The notes under the pieces were generated by a model. That model saw nothing but the letters and a program-made list of their open reading frames with translations, had not been told where the DNA came from and did not search any database. Shown here piece after piece: positions 33,841-42,710 of a DNA stretch of 64,000 nucleotides. Position 1 is the first letter of the stretch; the number at the start of each line of letters is the position of its first letter. A program made the position numbers and the translations under genes. Origin of the DNA: Asanoa hainanensis (lineage in GTDB: Bacteria; Actinomycetota; Actinomycetes; Mycobacteriales; Micromonosporaceae); the NCBI RefSeq assembly GCF_900188485.1, contig NZ_FZPH01000001.1, positions 372,001 through 436,000 on the forward strand, in the 5' to 3' direction.

Positions 33841-34887
33841 TCACCCTTTCCCCCGGGCCGGTGGCGCGGTGGTCGCGCGCACCAACAACTGCGGCACGAC
33901 CGGTCGCGGCCGAGCCTGTTCGCCGCCGAGCAGCCCGAGCACGAGCTGCACCCCGCGCCGCCCCAACTCGGCGAAGTCCTGCCGGACCGTGGTCAGCGGC
34001 GGGATGTAGTAGGGCGCCTCCGGCACGTTGTCGAAGCCGACGACGCTGACGTCGTCCGGCACCCGCAGGCCGGCCTCGTGGAAGGCGTTGAGCAGCCCGA
34101 AGGCCATCTGGTCGTTGGCGACGAACACGGCGGTCACCGACTCGCCCCCGCGCCGGCGGGCGACCAGCTCCCGGCCGGCGGCGTGCCCGGAGGCCGGCCA
34201 CCAGTCGCCGCGCAACACGGACGGCAGTGGCGCGCCGGCGGCCTCGAGGACCGCCCGCCAGCTCGACGCGCGGGCGGCCGCCTCGATCGACCCGGCCGGC
34301 CCGCTGACGTGGTGGACGGTGCGGTGGCCGAGGTCGAGCAGGTGCCGGGTGGCCAGCGCGGCGCCCGCCTCCTGGTCGACCCAGACCGCCGGGCCGTCGC
34401 CCTCGCCGCTGGCCTGCACCGCGATCAGCGGGACGGCGGCGTGCACCTGGCGCAGGGCCAGCACGGCCTCGTCGTAGGTGCTCAGCGCGACGATCGCGTC
34501 CACCGACTGGGTCGCCAGCCGGTCGACCGCCTCGGTCATCGTGCGGGCGCCGGCGTCGTCGAGCACCGAGACGGTCAGGAAGTAGCCGGCCGCGCGGGCC
34601 GCGTGCTCCAGCCCGAGCATCGTCTGTGCCGGCCCGTACTGGCTGATGTTCGACGTGACCAGGCCGATCGTGCGGGTCGAACCGGTGGCGAGGGCCCGGG
34701 CCGCCCCGTTGGGGCGGTACCCGAGCTCCGCGATCGCCGCCAGGACCCGTGCCCGGGTGGCCACCGCCACGTTGGGGTGGCGATTGATCACCCGCGACAC
34801 GGTCTGGTGCGACACGCCCGCGCGGGCGGCCACGTCCGACATGGCCAGTGGCCGGGTCGGGGCGGAGTCCGCGGTCGGTGCGTCCAT
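33841..34887 (-). CDS. LacI family regulator of the arabinose operon
   Basis: A 348-aa LacI/GalR repressor. MSDVAARAGVSHQTVSRVINRHPNVAVATRARVLAAIAELGYRPNGAARAL is the DNA-binding domain with hinge (residues 16-66). The periplasmic-binding-like sugar domain follows, with AVFVANDQMAFGLLNAFHEAGLRVPDDVSVVGFDN. ATG 34887 lies 17 bp after the permease stop. It is encoded inside the operon it is predicted to control. The operators TGTTAGCGCTAACA (38971-38984) and a variant at 39082-39095 near the operon head are its likely sites. It is analogous in role, not in domain structure, to Bacillus AraR. Confidence 0.9.
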   Translation of the reverse strand: MDAPTADSAPTRPLAMSDVAARAGVSHQTVSRVINRHPNVAVATRARVLAAIAELGYRPNGAARALATGSTRTIGLVTSNISQYGPAQTMLGLEHAARAAGYFLTVSVLDDAGARTMTEAVDRLATQSVDAIVALSTYDEAVLALRQVHAAVPLIAVQASGEGDGPAVWVDQEAGAALATRHLLDLGHRTVHHVSGPAGSIEAAARASSWRAVLEAAGAPLPSVLRGDWWPASGHAAGRELVARRRGGESVTAVFVANDQMAFGLLNAFHEAGLRVPDDVSVVGFDNVPEAPYYIPPLTTVRQDFAELGRRGVQLVLGLLGGEQARPRPVVPQLLVRATTAPPARGKG

Positions 34888-34904
34888 CGGTGCGATCAGC
34901 GACG

Positions 34905-36146
34905 TCAGCGGTTGGCGCCGACGCGACGCTTGTTGTAGATGTCGAACGCCACGGCGAGCAGCAGCACGAGGCCCTTGACGACGGACTGGACCGACTGGTC
35001 GATGCCCATCAGCTGCATGCCGTTGCTCATCACAGCCATGATCAGACCACCGACCATGGCGCCGACCACGGTGCCCACGCCGCCGGCCACGGCCGCACCA
35101 CCGATGAAGGCGGCGGCGATGGCGTCGAGCTCGAACATGTTGCCGGCCGCCGGCTGCGCGCCGTTGGACCGCGACGAGTAGATGACACCCGCCACGCCGG
35201 CCAGGAAGCCCATGTTGACGAACATCCAGAAGTTGACCGACTTGACCTTGACGCCGGAGAGCTGCGCGGCCGACAGGTTGCCGCCGATCGCGTACACCTG
35301 GCGCCCGAAGACCGTGCGGCGGGTGACCATGCCGTAGGCGATGACCAGGACGGCCAGGATGATCAGCACGATCGGCAGGCCGCGGGCGTGGGCGAGCTGC
35401 CAGGCGAAGTACATGATCACCGCGCCGACCAGCAGGATCCGCAGCACGAAGAGCGGGAACGACTCGACCGACTGCTCGTAGCGGACGCGGGCCGCCCGGG
35501 TGCGCCAGCCGCTGACCGCGATGCCGGCCACCGCGACCGCGCCGATGATCAGCGTGAAGGCGTCGTAGCCGTTGCCACCGAGCAGGCCGTTGAGGAAGCC
35601 GTTGGCGATCTTCTGGTATTCCGCCGGGAACGGCGACAGCGAGATGTTGTCGAGCACCTGGAGCGTGAGTCCGCGGAAGAGCAGCATGCCGGCCAGCGTC
35701 ACGATGAACGCGGGCATGCCGACGTACGCGACCCAGAAGCCGTGCCAGACACCCACCGCCAGGCCGACGGTGATCGCCGCGACCACACCGACCCACCAGG
35801 GCATGCCCTGCTGGATGACGAGCACGGCGGACACCGCGCCGGTCAGCGCCACCACCGAGCCGACCGACAGGTCGATGTGGCCACCGATGATCAGGATGAC
35901 CATGCCGATCGCGAGGACCAGGATGTACGAGTACTGCAGCAGGATGTTCGTGATGTTGCCCGGGCTCAGCGAGACGCCGTCGGTCAGGATCGCGAACAGC
36001 CCGACGATCACCACGAACGCGACGTAGATGCCGCTCTGCCGCAGGTTACGCATGATCAGCGTACGCGGGTCGCTGGTGCCGGTGTGCAGCGCGACCGCCG
36101 GAGCGGTGCCGGACTCCCGCGTCTCGGGGGGCTTGGTGTCGGTCAT
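34905..36146 (-). CDS. mmsB: Sugar ABC transporter permease (xylose/arabinose type)
   Basis: A 413-aa permease of the BPD_transp_2 (RbsC/XylH) family with about ten to twelve membrane helices. [25 protein letters not shown] is the conserved region, and [46 protein letters not shown] is the EAA-like loop that contacts the ATPase. Its length is that of the multiple-monosaccharide permeases (XylH/GguB) rather than the shorter RbsC. It overlaps the ATPase gene by 4 bp and lies 17 bp before the LacI gene. With the adjacent ATPase and ChvE-like protein it should import L-arabinose and possibly related pentoses. Confidence 0.93.
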   Translation of the reverse strand: MTDTKPPETRESGTAPAVALHTGTSDPRTLIMRNLRQSGIYVAFVVIVGLFAILTDGVSLSPGNITNILLQYSYILVLAIGMVILIIGGHIDLSVGSVVALTGAVSAVLVIQQGMPWWVGVVAAITVGLAVGVWHGFWVAYVGMPAFIVTLAGMLLFRGLTLQVLDNISLSPFPAEYQKIANGFLNGLLGGNGYDAFTLIIGAVAVAGIAVSGWRTRAARVRYEQSVESFPLFVLRILLVGAVIMYFAWQLAHARGLPIVLIILAVLVIAYGMVTRRTVFGRQVYAIGGNLSAAQLSGVKVKSVNFWMFVNMGFLAGVAGVIYSSRSNGAQPAAGNMFELDAIAAAFIGGAAVAGGVGTVVGAMVGGLIMAVMSNGMQLMGIDQSVQSVVKGLVLLLAVAFDIYNKRRVGANR

Positions 36147-37708
36147 CCGGCGAGCTCCTTCTCCTTGGTCATGAGCGCCATGAGGTTTTCCTGGGTGGCC
36201 TCGCGCACCGGGAGCTCCCCGGTGATGCGGCCGGCCGAGAGCGTGTAGATGCGGTCGCAGATCCCGAGCAGCTCAGGGAGCTCGGACGAGATGACGATGA
36301 CCGCCTTGCCCTGCGCCACCAGCTTGTTGATGATCGTGTAGATCTCGTACTTGGCACCGACGTCGATGCCGCGCGTCGGCTCGTCCAGGATCAGCACGTC
36401 CGGGTCGGTGAACAACCACTTGGACAGCACGACCTTCTGCTGGTTGCCGCCCGAGAGCGTGCCGACGGTCGCCATCACGTTGGACGTCTTGATGTTCATG
36501 TCACGCCGGCTCTGCTCGGCGATCTTGATTTCCTCGTTGCCGTTGACCCAGCCACCGCGGGCCAGCTTGCCCAGGGCGGCGGCGGAGATGTTGCGGCACA
36601 CGTCGGCGATCAGGTTGAGCCCGTAGCGCTTGCGGTCCTCGGTGGCGTACGCGATGCCGTTGCGGATCGCCTCCGCCACCGAGCGCGCCCGGACCTCCTT
36701 GCCGTGCATGAAGATCCGGCCACTGACGTCGCGCCCGTAGGAGCGGCCGAACACGCTCATCGCGAGCTCGGTGCGCCCGGCGCCCATCAGCCCGGCGATG
36801 CCGACGACCTCGCCGGCGCGCACGTTCAGGTTGGCCCCATCGACGACCTTGCGGTCCTGGGTCGGGTGCCAGGCGGTCCAGTCCTCGATGCGGAAGACCT
36901 CGTCGCCCGCGTGCGACTCGCGGTCGGGGTAGAAGCTGTCGATGTCGCGGCCGACCATGCCGCGGATGATCCGCGCCTGTGTCGCGTTCTGCGACGGAGC
37001 ATCGAGGGCGCTGTCGGACGATTTCATCTCGAGCGTCTCGACGGTGCGGCCGTCGCGGATCACCGTGGTCGAGTCGGCGATCGCGGTGATCTCGTTGAGC
37101 TTGTGGGAGATCATGATGCAGGTGATGCCCCGGTCGCGCAGGCGGCGGAGCAGGTCGAGCAGGTGCGCCGAGTCGATGTCGTTGAGCGCGGCCGTGGGCT
37201 CGTCCAGGATCAGCAGCTTGACCTCTTTGGACAGTGCCTTGGCGATCTCGACGAGCTGCTGCTTGCCGACGCCGAGCTGGATCACCGGCGAGGTGGGGTT
37301 CTCGTCGAGGCCGACGGACTTGAGCAGCGACGCCGCCTCGGCGTTGGCCCGGTTCCAGTCGATCAGGCCACCCGTGCCGCGCCGCTCGTTGCCGAGGAAG
37401 ATGTTCTCGGCGATCGAGAGGTAGGGCACCAGCGCGAGCTCCTGGTGGATGATGACGATGCCCTGGGACTCGCTGTCGCGGATGCCGTTGAAATGCACCG
37501 GCTTTCCGTCGAACACGATCTCGCCCGTGTACGAGCCGGTCGGGTAGACCCCGGAGAGCACCTTCATCAGCGTGGACTTGCCCGCGCCGTTCTCACCGCA
37601 GATCGCGTGGATCGCCCCGCGTCGGACGGCGATCGACACGTCCTCGAGCGCCTTCACACCGGGGAAAGTCTTGGTGATGTCGCGCATCTCCAGCAGCACG
37701 TCGGTCAT
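36143..37708 (-). CDS. mmsA: Sugar ABC transporter ATP-binding protein (double NBD)
   Basis: A 521-aa tandem ATPase. The first domain has Walker [15 protein letters not shown], signature [15 protein letters not shown] and Walker [13 protein letters not shown]. The second has a degenerate P-loop [16 protein letters not shown], the signature [15 protein letters not shown] and [13 protein letters not shown]. This is the RbsA/XylG/GguA pattern. ATG 37708 has AAGGAGGA 5-12 bases upstream; a longer frame reaches back into the intercistronic hairpin and is rejected. It energises the permease encoded directly downstream. It lies 73 bp after the binding-protein gene, across a strong stem-loop. Confidence 0.95.
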   Translation of the reverse strand: MTDVLLEMRDITKTFPGVKALEDVSIAVRRGAIHAICGENGAGKSTLMKVLSGVYPTGSYTGEIVFDGKPVHFNGIRDSESQGIVIIHQELALVPYLSIAENIFLGNERRGTGGLIDWNRANAEAASLLKSVGLDENPTSPVIQLGVGKQQLVEIAKALSKEVKLLILDEPTAALNDIDSAHLLDLLRRLRDRGITCIMISHKLNEITAIADSTTVIRDGRTVETLEMKSSDSALDAPSQNATQARIIRGMVGRDIDSFYPDRESHAGDEVFRIEDWTAWHPTQDRKVVDGANLNVRAGEVVGIAGLMGAGRTELAMSVFGRSYGRDVSGRIFMHGKEVRARSVAEAIRNGIAYATEDRKRYGLNLIADVCRNISAAALGKLARGGWVNGNEEIKIAEQSRRDMNIKTSNVMATVGTLSGGNQQKVVLSKWLFTDPDVLILDEPTRGIDVGAKYEIYTIINKLVAQGKAVIVISSELPELLGICDRIYTLSAGRITGELPVREATQENLMALMTKEKELAG

Positions 37709-37736
37709 CCGTCCTCCTTCTGCGTGCGTGCGGGGC

Positions 37737-37775
37737 GGCAGGCCCGGTGACCCACGCGGGGTCACCGGGCCTGCC
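37737..37775 (-). terminator. Intercistronic 17-bp stem-loop after the sugar-binding gene
   Basis: GGCAGGCCCGGTGACCC (37737-37753), loop ACGCG, GGGTCACCGGGCCTGCC (37759-37775): a perfect 17-bp stem that begins six bases after the binding-protein stop. The other six operon genes lie downstream. It probably acts as a partial terminator or 3'-end stabiliser, giving more binding protein than membrane components. Confidence 0.8.
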
Positions 37776-37781
37776 GGTTGG

Positions 37782-38912
37782 TCACTTGGCCTGGCCGGCC
37801 GCGACCTCGTCAGCCGTCCAGTAGCCCGAGTCGATCAGGCTCTTCTGGATGTCATCCTTGTAGACCGTCTCGACCGGCAACAGGTACGAAGGAACGACCT
37901 TGACGCCGTTGTCGTACGTCTTGGTGTCGTTGGCCTCCGGCGTCGCCTTCTTCAGGAACGCCTCGGCGGCGATGACGGCCTGCTCGGCCAGCAGTCGGGT
38001 GTCCTTGAAGATGGTCGAGCTCTGCACGCCGTCGTTGATGAGCTTGACGGACGCGATCTCGGCGTCCTGGCCCGTCACGACCGGCATCTTGCCCTTGTAG
38101 CCGGCGTTCTGCAGCGCGGTGATGATGCCGCGGGAGAGGCCGTCGTACGGGGAGAGCACACCGGCGACCTTGGCGCCGTCGTTGTAGCTCGAGGTCAGCA
38201 GGTCTTCCATCCGCTTCTGCGCGGTCTCCTGCTGCCACCGCAGGGTCGCCGCCTGCTCGATGGAGGTCTGCTTCGACTTGACGACGAGGGTGCCCTTGTC
38301 GATGAACGGCTTGAGCGTGTCCATCGCGCCGTCGAAGAAGAAGTGCGCGTTGTTGTCGTCGAGCGAGCCGGCGAACAGCTCGACGTTGAGCGGGCCCTTG
38401 GCCGTGCCCTCCGAGCCGTCCTTGTTGAGCACGCCGAGACCCACGAGGAGCGCCGTCGCCTGCGCGACGCCGACCTTGTAGTTGTCGAAGCTGACGTAGA
38501 AGTCGACGTTCTTGCTGTCGCGGATCAGCCGGTCGTACGAGATGACCGGGATCTTCTTGTCGGCGGCGGCCTGGAGCTGGCTGCTGAGCGCCGTGCCGTC
38601 GATGGCCGCGATGATCAGGACGTCGGCGCCCTGGGTGATCATCTGGTCGACCTGCTGCGACTGGGTCGGGATGTCGTCACCCGCGTACTGCAGGTCCACC
38701 TTGTAGCCCTTGGCCGTCAGCTTCTCCTTGACGGAGTTGCCGTCGGCGATCCAGCGCTCGGACGTCTGCGTCGGCATCGAAACGCCGATCGTCAGCTCGG
38801 TCGGGGCCTGGTTCGCGGTGTCGGTGCCACTGCCGGCGCCCTCACCGCTGCAAGCCGCCATGCTCAACGCCACTGCCGCGGCGCCCAGAGCGGCCAGAAG
38901 TCGCTTCTTCAA
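37782..38912 (-). CDS. chvE: ChvE-like sugar substrate-binding lipoprotein
   Basis: A 376-aa lipoprotein of periplasmic binding protein family type I. The signal [21 protein letters not shown] ends in a lipobox. [52 protein letters not shown] and [36 protein letters not shown] are typical of ChvE/xylose-binding proteins. TTG 38912 is chosen because GGGGGG lies 6-11 bases upstream and the Lys-Arg start follows at once; the in-frame ATGs further up would put an Arg-rich stretch before the signal. It heads the arabinose operon behind a LacI operator and is the first component of the importer. Confidence 0.92.
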   Translation of the reverse strand: MKKRLLAALGAAAVALSMAACSGEGAGSGTDTANQAPTELTIGVSMPTQTSERWIADGNSVKEKLTAKGYKVDLQYAGDDIPTQSQQVDQMITQGADVLIIAAIDGTALSSQLQAAADKKIPVISYDRLIRDSKNVDFYVSFDNYKVGVAQATALLVGLGVLNKDGSEGTAKGPLNVELFAGSLDDNNAHFFFDGAMDTLKPFIDKGTLVVKSKQTSIEQAATLRWQQETAQKRMEDLLTSSYNDGAKVAGVLSPYDGLSRGIITALQNAGYKGKMPVVTGQDAEIASVKLINDGVQSSTIFKDTRLLAEQAVIAAEAFLKKATPEANDTKTYDNGVKVVPSYLLPVETVYKDDIQKSLIDSGYWTADEVAAGQAK

Positions 38913-38970
38913 GCTGTCCCCCCTTCGGGGTTCGTATGCCATCAACGTTCCGGGTTACAACGAGCCACAG

Positions 38971-38997
38971 TGTTAGCGCTAACAACAATGTCGTCAA
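38971..38997 (-). promoter_or_regulatory. LacI operator and promoter of the arabinose operon
   Basis: TGTTAGCGCTAACA (38971-38984) is a perfect palindrome of LacI/GalR type. On the minus strand TTGACG (38997-38992) is a good -35 and TAACAC (38975-38970), 16 bp on, a plausible -10. The operator therefore covers the spacer and -10, as expected for repression of the whole seven-gene operon. Confidence 0.75.
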
Positions 38998-39081
38998 GAC
39001 CTCGCACCGACATCTTGCGGTCACGGTCTCGTAACAAGGCAAACGCTGGTGACGCGCTCCCAGGGCAGACAACAGCGCAGG

Positions 39082-39095
39082 TGTGAGCGTTAACA
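39082..39095. promoter_or_regulatory. Second, imperfect LacI-type operator
   Basis: TGTGAGCGTTAACA differs from the perfect operator at 38971-38984 in two positions (the G at position 4 and the T at position 9). The centres are 111 bp apart, about ten and a half helical turns, so DNA looping is possible but not on a perfectly phased face. It could also affect the divergent peroxidase gene. Confidence 0.5.
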
Positions 39096-39225
39096 GCAAT
39101 TGCGACTCGACGGACACCGAGCGTGACAATGCGCTCTACCCAACATGGACGGACATGTCCGAATCGGCAGCCTGTACGGATCGCGGGACAGCGTGACGAG
39201 GGTCGATGCGACTAGCCTCTGGCGG

Positions 39226-40953
39226 ATGGGCTGGTTCTCGCGGGCCTACGGCCGGTTCACCGGCTGGGTCGACCGCCTCGTCGGCTGGCAACGGCTGCCG
39301 CGACCGCTCGGCCTGGCCGTGCTGGTCGGCCTGCGCGACACGTTGCGCCGCTCCAACCTGCACGACGCCGGCGGCACCCCGACGGCCGCGCCGTTCGTCG
39401 CCGCCTGGACCACCCAGCGCACCGCCGACGGCTCGTGGAACGACCTCGACCAACCGGCGATGGGCATGGCCGGCGCCCGGTTCGGCCGCAACATCCCGCT
39501 GCGGTCGGTGCTGACCGGCGATGCCCGCGAGGTCCTGACACCCAACCCGCGCACGGTGAGCCGCGCACTGCTCACCCGCCGGTCGTTCAAGCCGGCGCCG
39601 AGTCTCAACGTGCTGGCCGCGTCCTGGATCCAGTTCATGGTCCGCGACTGGTTCACCCACGGCCACGGCCCGGCCGCCGACGCGTGGTCGATCCCGCTCG
39701 CACCCGACGACCCCTGGCCGGGCGGGTCGCTGACCATCCCCCGCGTCGCCGGCACCGACAACCTGCACACGCACTGGTGGGACGGCTCGGTGCTCTACGG
39801 CAACAGCGTCGCCGAGCAGCGGGCCGCCCGCACGGGGTCCGAGGGCAAGCTGCGCGTCGGCGCCGTGCGGCCCGTGCTCGCCGACGGCGGACGCGACCCT
39901 TCCCAGGAGCCCGGCTTCTGGCTCGGCCTGGTGATGCTGCACGACCTGTTCGCCCGGGAGCACAACGCGATCTGCGACCGGCTGCGGTCCGACCACCCGT
40001 CGTGGGGCGACGAGGAGCTCTTCCAACGCGCCCGGCTGGTGCTGGCGGCGCTGCTGGCGAAGATCCACACGGTCGAGTGGACGCCCGCGATGATCAGCCA
40101 TCCGACCACGGTGACCGCGATGCGGGCCAACTGGTGGGGGCTGGCCGGGGAGCGGGTCCGGCGCGGGTTCGGTCGGATCAGCGCGAACGAGGCGATCAGC
40201 GGGATCATCGGCTCGGCGACCAACCATTTCGGCGTGCCGTTCACGCTCACCGAGGAGTTCGTCGCCGTCTACCGGATGCACCCGCTGATCCCCGACGACT
40301 ACGAGGTCCGTGCGGCGTTCGACGACGCGCTGATCCGGCGCTGGAACCTGCGCGAGCTGTCCGGGCCGGCGGCCCTCAAGGTCGCCGCGGGCAGCCGGAT
40401 GGCCGACCTGTTCTACTCGTTCGGCATCGCCCACCCGGGCGCGCTGGTGCTCGACAACTTCCCGCGCCTCCTCCAGGAGTTCGAGCGGCCCGACGGCCGC
40501 CTGGTCGACCTGGCGGCGACGGACCTGCTGCGGATCCGGGAGTTGGGTGTGCCGCGCTACAACGAGTTCCGGCGGCTCATGCACCTGCGTCCGGCGACGA
40601 GCTTCTCTTCTTTGACGGGCGATCCGCTGGTGGCGGCCCGGCTGCGCACCGTCTACGGCGACGACATCGAGAGCCTCGACCTGATGGTCGGCATGTTCGC
40701 CGAACGGCCGCCGCGCGGGTTCGCCTTCAGCGACACGGCGTTCCGGGTCTTCGTGCTGATCGCGTCGCGCCGGCTCAACAGCGACCGGTTCTTCACGCGC
40801 GACTACACGCCGGCCGTCTACACCCAGGCGGGGTTGGACTGGGTCGCCGACAACACGATGGTCTCGGTGCTGTTGCGGCACCATCCGGAGCTGCGGCCGG
40901 CGCTGCGCGAGGTCGCCAACGGGTTCGCGCCGTGGCATCGGGTGGGCCGCTGA
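39226..40953 (+). CDS. Animal-type heme peroxidase / alpha-dioxygenase-like protein, distal His replaced
   Basis: A 575-aa protein from ATG 39226 (TAGCCT 7 bases before it suggests a leaderless start; ATG 39145 would add 27 residues). NLHTHWWDGSVLYG, FWLGLVMLHDLFAREHNAICD, LLAKIHTVEWTPAMISH (proximal heme His) and EEFVAVYRMHPLIPDDY (catalytic Tyr region) match the fatty-acid alpha-dioxygenase branch of the peroxidase-cyclooxygenase superfamily. In that branch the distal His lies in QFM-x-HDW; here the text is QFMVRDWF, Arg140 (codon CGC at 39643-39645). Activity may be altered or lost. The gene stands alone, divergent from the arabinose operon. There is no signal peptide. Confidence 0.82.
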   Translation: MGWFSRAYGRFTGWVDRLVGWQRLPRPLGLAVLVGLRDTLRRSNLHDAGGTPTAAPFVAAWTTQRTADGSWNDLDQPAMGMAGARFGRNIPLRSVLTGDAREVLTPNPRTVSRALLTRRSFKPAPSLNVLAASWIQFMVRDWFTHGHGPAADAWSIPLAPDDPWPGGSLTIPRVAGTDNLHTHWWDGSVLYGNSVAEQRAARTGSEGKLRVGAVRPVLADGGRDPSQEPGFWLGLVMLHDLFAREHNAICDRLRSDHPSWGDEELFQRARLVLAALLAKIHTVEWTPAMISHPTTVTAMRANWWGLAGERVRRGFGRISANEAISGIIGSATNHFGVPFTLTEEFVAVYRMHPLIPDDYEVRAAFDDALIRRWNLRELSGPAALKVAAGSRMADLFYSFGIAHPGALVLDNFPRLLQEFERPDGRLVDLAATDLLRIRELGVPRYNEFRRLMHLRPATSFSSLTGDPLVAARLRTVYGDDIESLDLMVGMFAERPPRGFAFSDTAFRVFVLIASRRLNSDRFFTRDYTPAVYTQAGLDWVADNTMVSVLLRHHPELRPALREVANGFAPWHRVGR

Positions 40954-41002
40954 ATACAATCCAAAACATTTGTCGAAACCAATCAGACTTCTATTCGTAC
41001 GA

Positions 41003-41032
41003 TTGAAAGTTCCGAATAGGTACGCCTATCTT
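41003..41032 (+). promoter_or_regulatory. Leaderless promoter of the secreted hydrolase gene
   Basis: TTGAAA (41003-41008), 18-bp spacer, TATCTT (41027-41032), then 6 bases to the ATG at 41039. The whole 40954-41038 gap is AT-rich relative to its surroundings. Confidence 0.6.
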
Positions 41033-41038
41033 TTGGTC

Positions 41039-42661
41039 ATGCGAACCCGTCTCCTCGCAGTCCTCGCGTTACTAGTCGGAATTGTCGCCCCTATCGCCCC
41101 CGTCGCCGCGCCGGCTTGGGCTGCCGGCTCCGTGCCCGTCCCGGCGGTCAGCGGCCCGATCGCGGCCACCACCGCGGTCGGCGACCCCGGCCACGGCTAT
41201 CCGTTCCTGGCCACCGACGTCGACCTCCCCGCCGCGGGCTACGTCGAGCAGGAGTTCTTCGTCAGCGGCACGGCCGCCCGCTACGCCACGAGCGGCACCG
41301 CCACCGCGACCGCCGTCAGCACCGGGCACCCGTACGCCACCCGGATCGTGGTCCGTCGCCCGGTCTCCCCTGGCGCGTTCAACGGCGTCGTCGTGGCCGA
41401 GTGGTACAACGTCAGCAACCAGTGGGACCAGGAGGTCGACTGGTTCCAGTCGCACGAGCACTTCCTGCGGTCGGGCTACGCGTGGGTGGGCATCTCCGCG
41501 CAGCGGGCGGGCGTGCACTCGGCGACGGGGCTCAAGGCGTGGAGCCCCAGCCGGTACGGCACGCTCGACGTCACCGCCGGCGGCACGATCAACGACGACT
41601 CGCTGTCGTACGACATCTTCAGCCAGGCGGTCCAGGCGGTGCGCTCATCGGTCTTGGGCGGGCTTCCTCGGCCGAAGCTGGTGATCGCCACCGGCCACTC
41701 GCAGTCGGCGGGCCGGCTCGCCACCTACTACAACGGCGTGCAGCCGCTGGCCGGCGTCGTCGACGCGGTGGTCCTGCACGGTGGCGGCGGCGTGCTGCGC
41801 ACCGACCTGACCACCAAGGTCTTCCGCATCAACTCCGAGGGCGACGTGGCCAGCGGCATCCTCTCGGCGGCGGCCCGTGCCCAGGCCGACTCGCCGGTGC
41901 TTCGCGCCTGGGAGGTGGCCGGCGCCTCACACGGCGACTGGAAACTGATCACCGACTACGGCCCGCTACGCAAGCGCGACATCGGCACGTACCCGGGTGG
42001 TTTCCCGGGCGAACCCCAGACCTGCGCGCTGCCGTCGCTGTCCCGGGTGCCGCAACACATGGTCCAGAACGCGGTGTACGACCACACGGTCGCGTGGGCT
42101 CTGCGCGGGGTAGAGCCACCGACGGCGCCTCGCATCTCCATGAACGGCACCGCGGTCGCCCGCGACGAGCTCGGCCTGTCACTCGGCGGCATCCGGCTCG
42201 CGCAGCAGGAGGTGCCGGTGCGGGTCAACAGCGGCAGCAACTCGGGGCCGGGCTTCTGCTTCCTGGACGGCAGCTCGCTGCCGCTGACGGACACCCAGCT
42301 CGCGGCGCTGTACCCGACGGTGCTGTCCTACGCCTCGCCGTCGGTGACCGCGACCGCTTCGGCCGTGCGCGCGGGCTACGTGCCGCGCTCGGTGAGCCGG
42401 GACCCGGCCTGGTACTCGGACCTGCGCTACCTGATCGACGACCACGCGGCCGCCGGCCGCATCCCCGCCCGGGTCGCCACCGACCTCCGCGCGAGCCTGG
42501 CGCGAGCGGAGCGGGAAGGCACCGCGGGCCACGACCTGACGGCGATCGTCCACTTGGCCCTGGTCTCCCTGCAAGCCACCCTCCGGGTGCCGGACCCAGC
42601 CACGCGCGCAGCAATCCTCCGCGAAACCTCGGCGCTAACGGGAGTGCTGGCCCTGACGTAG
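41039..42661 (+). CDS. Secreted alpha/beta hydrolase domain protein
   Basis: A 540-aa protein from ATG 41039. The signal peptide MRTRLLAVLALLVG to about residue 29 ends in an AWA cleavage motif. The large domain has the nucleophile motif ATGHSQSAGRL (GxSxSxG type), the INSEGDVAS strand and the late AWEVAGASHGDW containing the catalytic His. This matches the actinobacterial secreted 'alpha/beta hydrolase domain-containing' family. The role, ester or amide hydrolysis of an extracellular substrate, is not defined. It has an evident TTGAAA/TATCTT leaderless promoter and is not in an operon with the peroxidase gene. Confidence 0.82.
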   Translation: MRTRLLAVLALLVGIVAPIAPVAAPAWAAGSVPVPAVSGPIAATTAVGDPGHGYPFLATDVDLPAAGYVEQEFFVSGTAARYATSGTATATAVSTGHPYATRIVVRRPVSPGAFNGVVVAEWYNVSNQWDQEVDWFQSHEHFLRSGYAWVGISAQRAGVHSATGLKAWSPSRYGTLDVTAGGTINDDSLSYDIFSQAVQAVRSSVLGGLPRPKLVIATGHSQSAGRLATYYNGVQPLAGVVDAVVLHGGGGVLRTDLTTKVFRINSEGDVASGILSAAARAQADSPVLRAWEVAGASHGDWKLITDYGPLRKRDIGTYPGGFPGEPQTCALPSLSRVPQHMVQNAVYDHTVAWALRGVEPPTAPRISMNGTAVARDELGLSLGGIRLAQQEVPVRVNSGSNSGPGFCFLDGSSLPLTDTQLAALYPTVLSYASPSVTATASAVRAGYVPRSVSRDPAWYSDLRYLIDDHAAAGRIPARVATDLRASLARAEREGTAGHDLTAIVHLALVSLQATLRVPDPATRAAILRETSALTGVLALT

Positions 42662-42710
42662 GCGCGGTTGTGGATACTTGGAATCCGAAATTGGCGTAAA
42701 ATCGGTCGAT

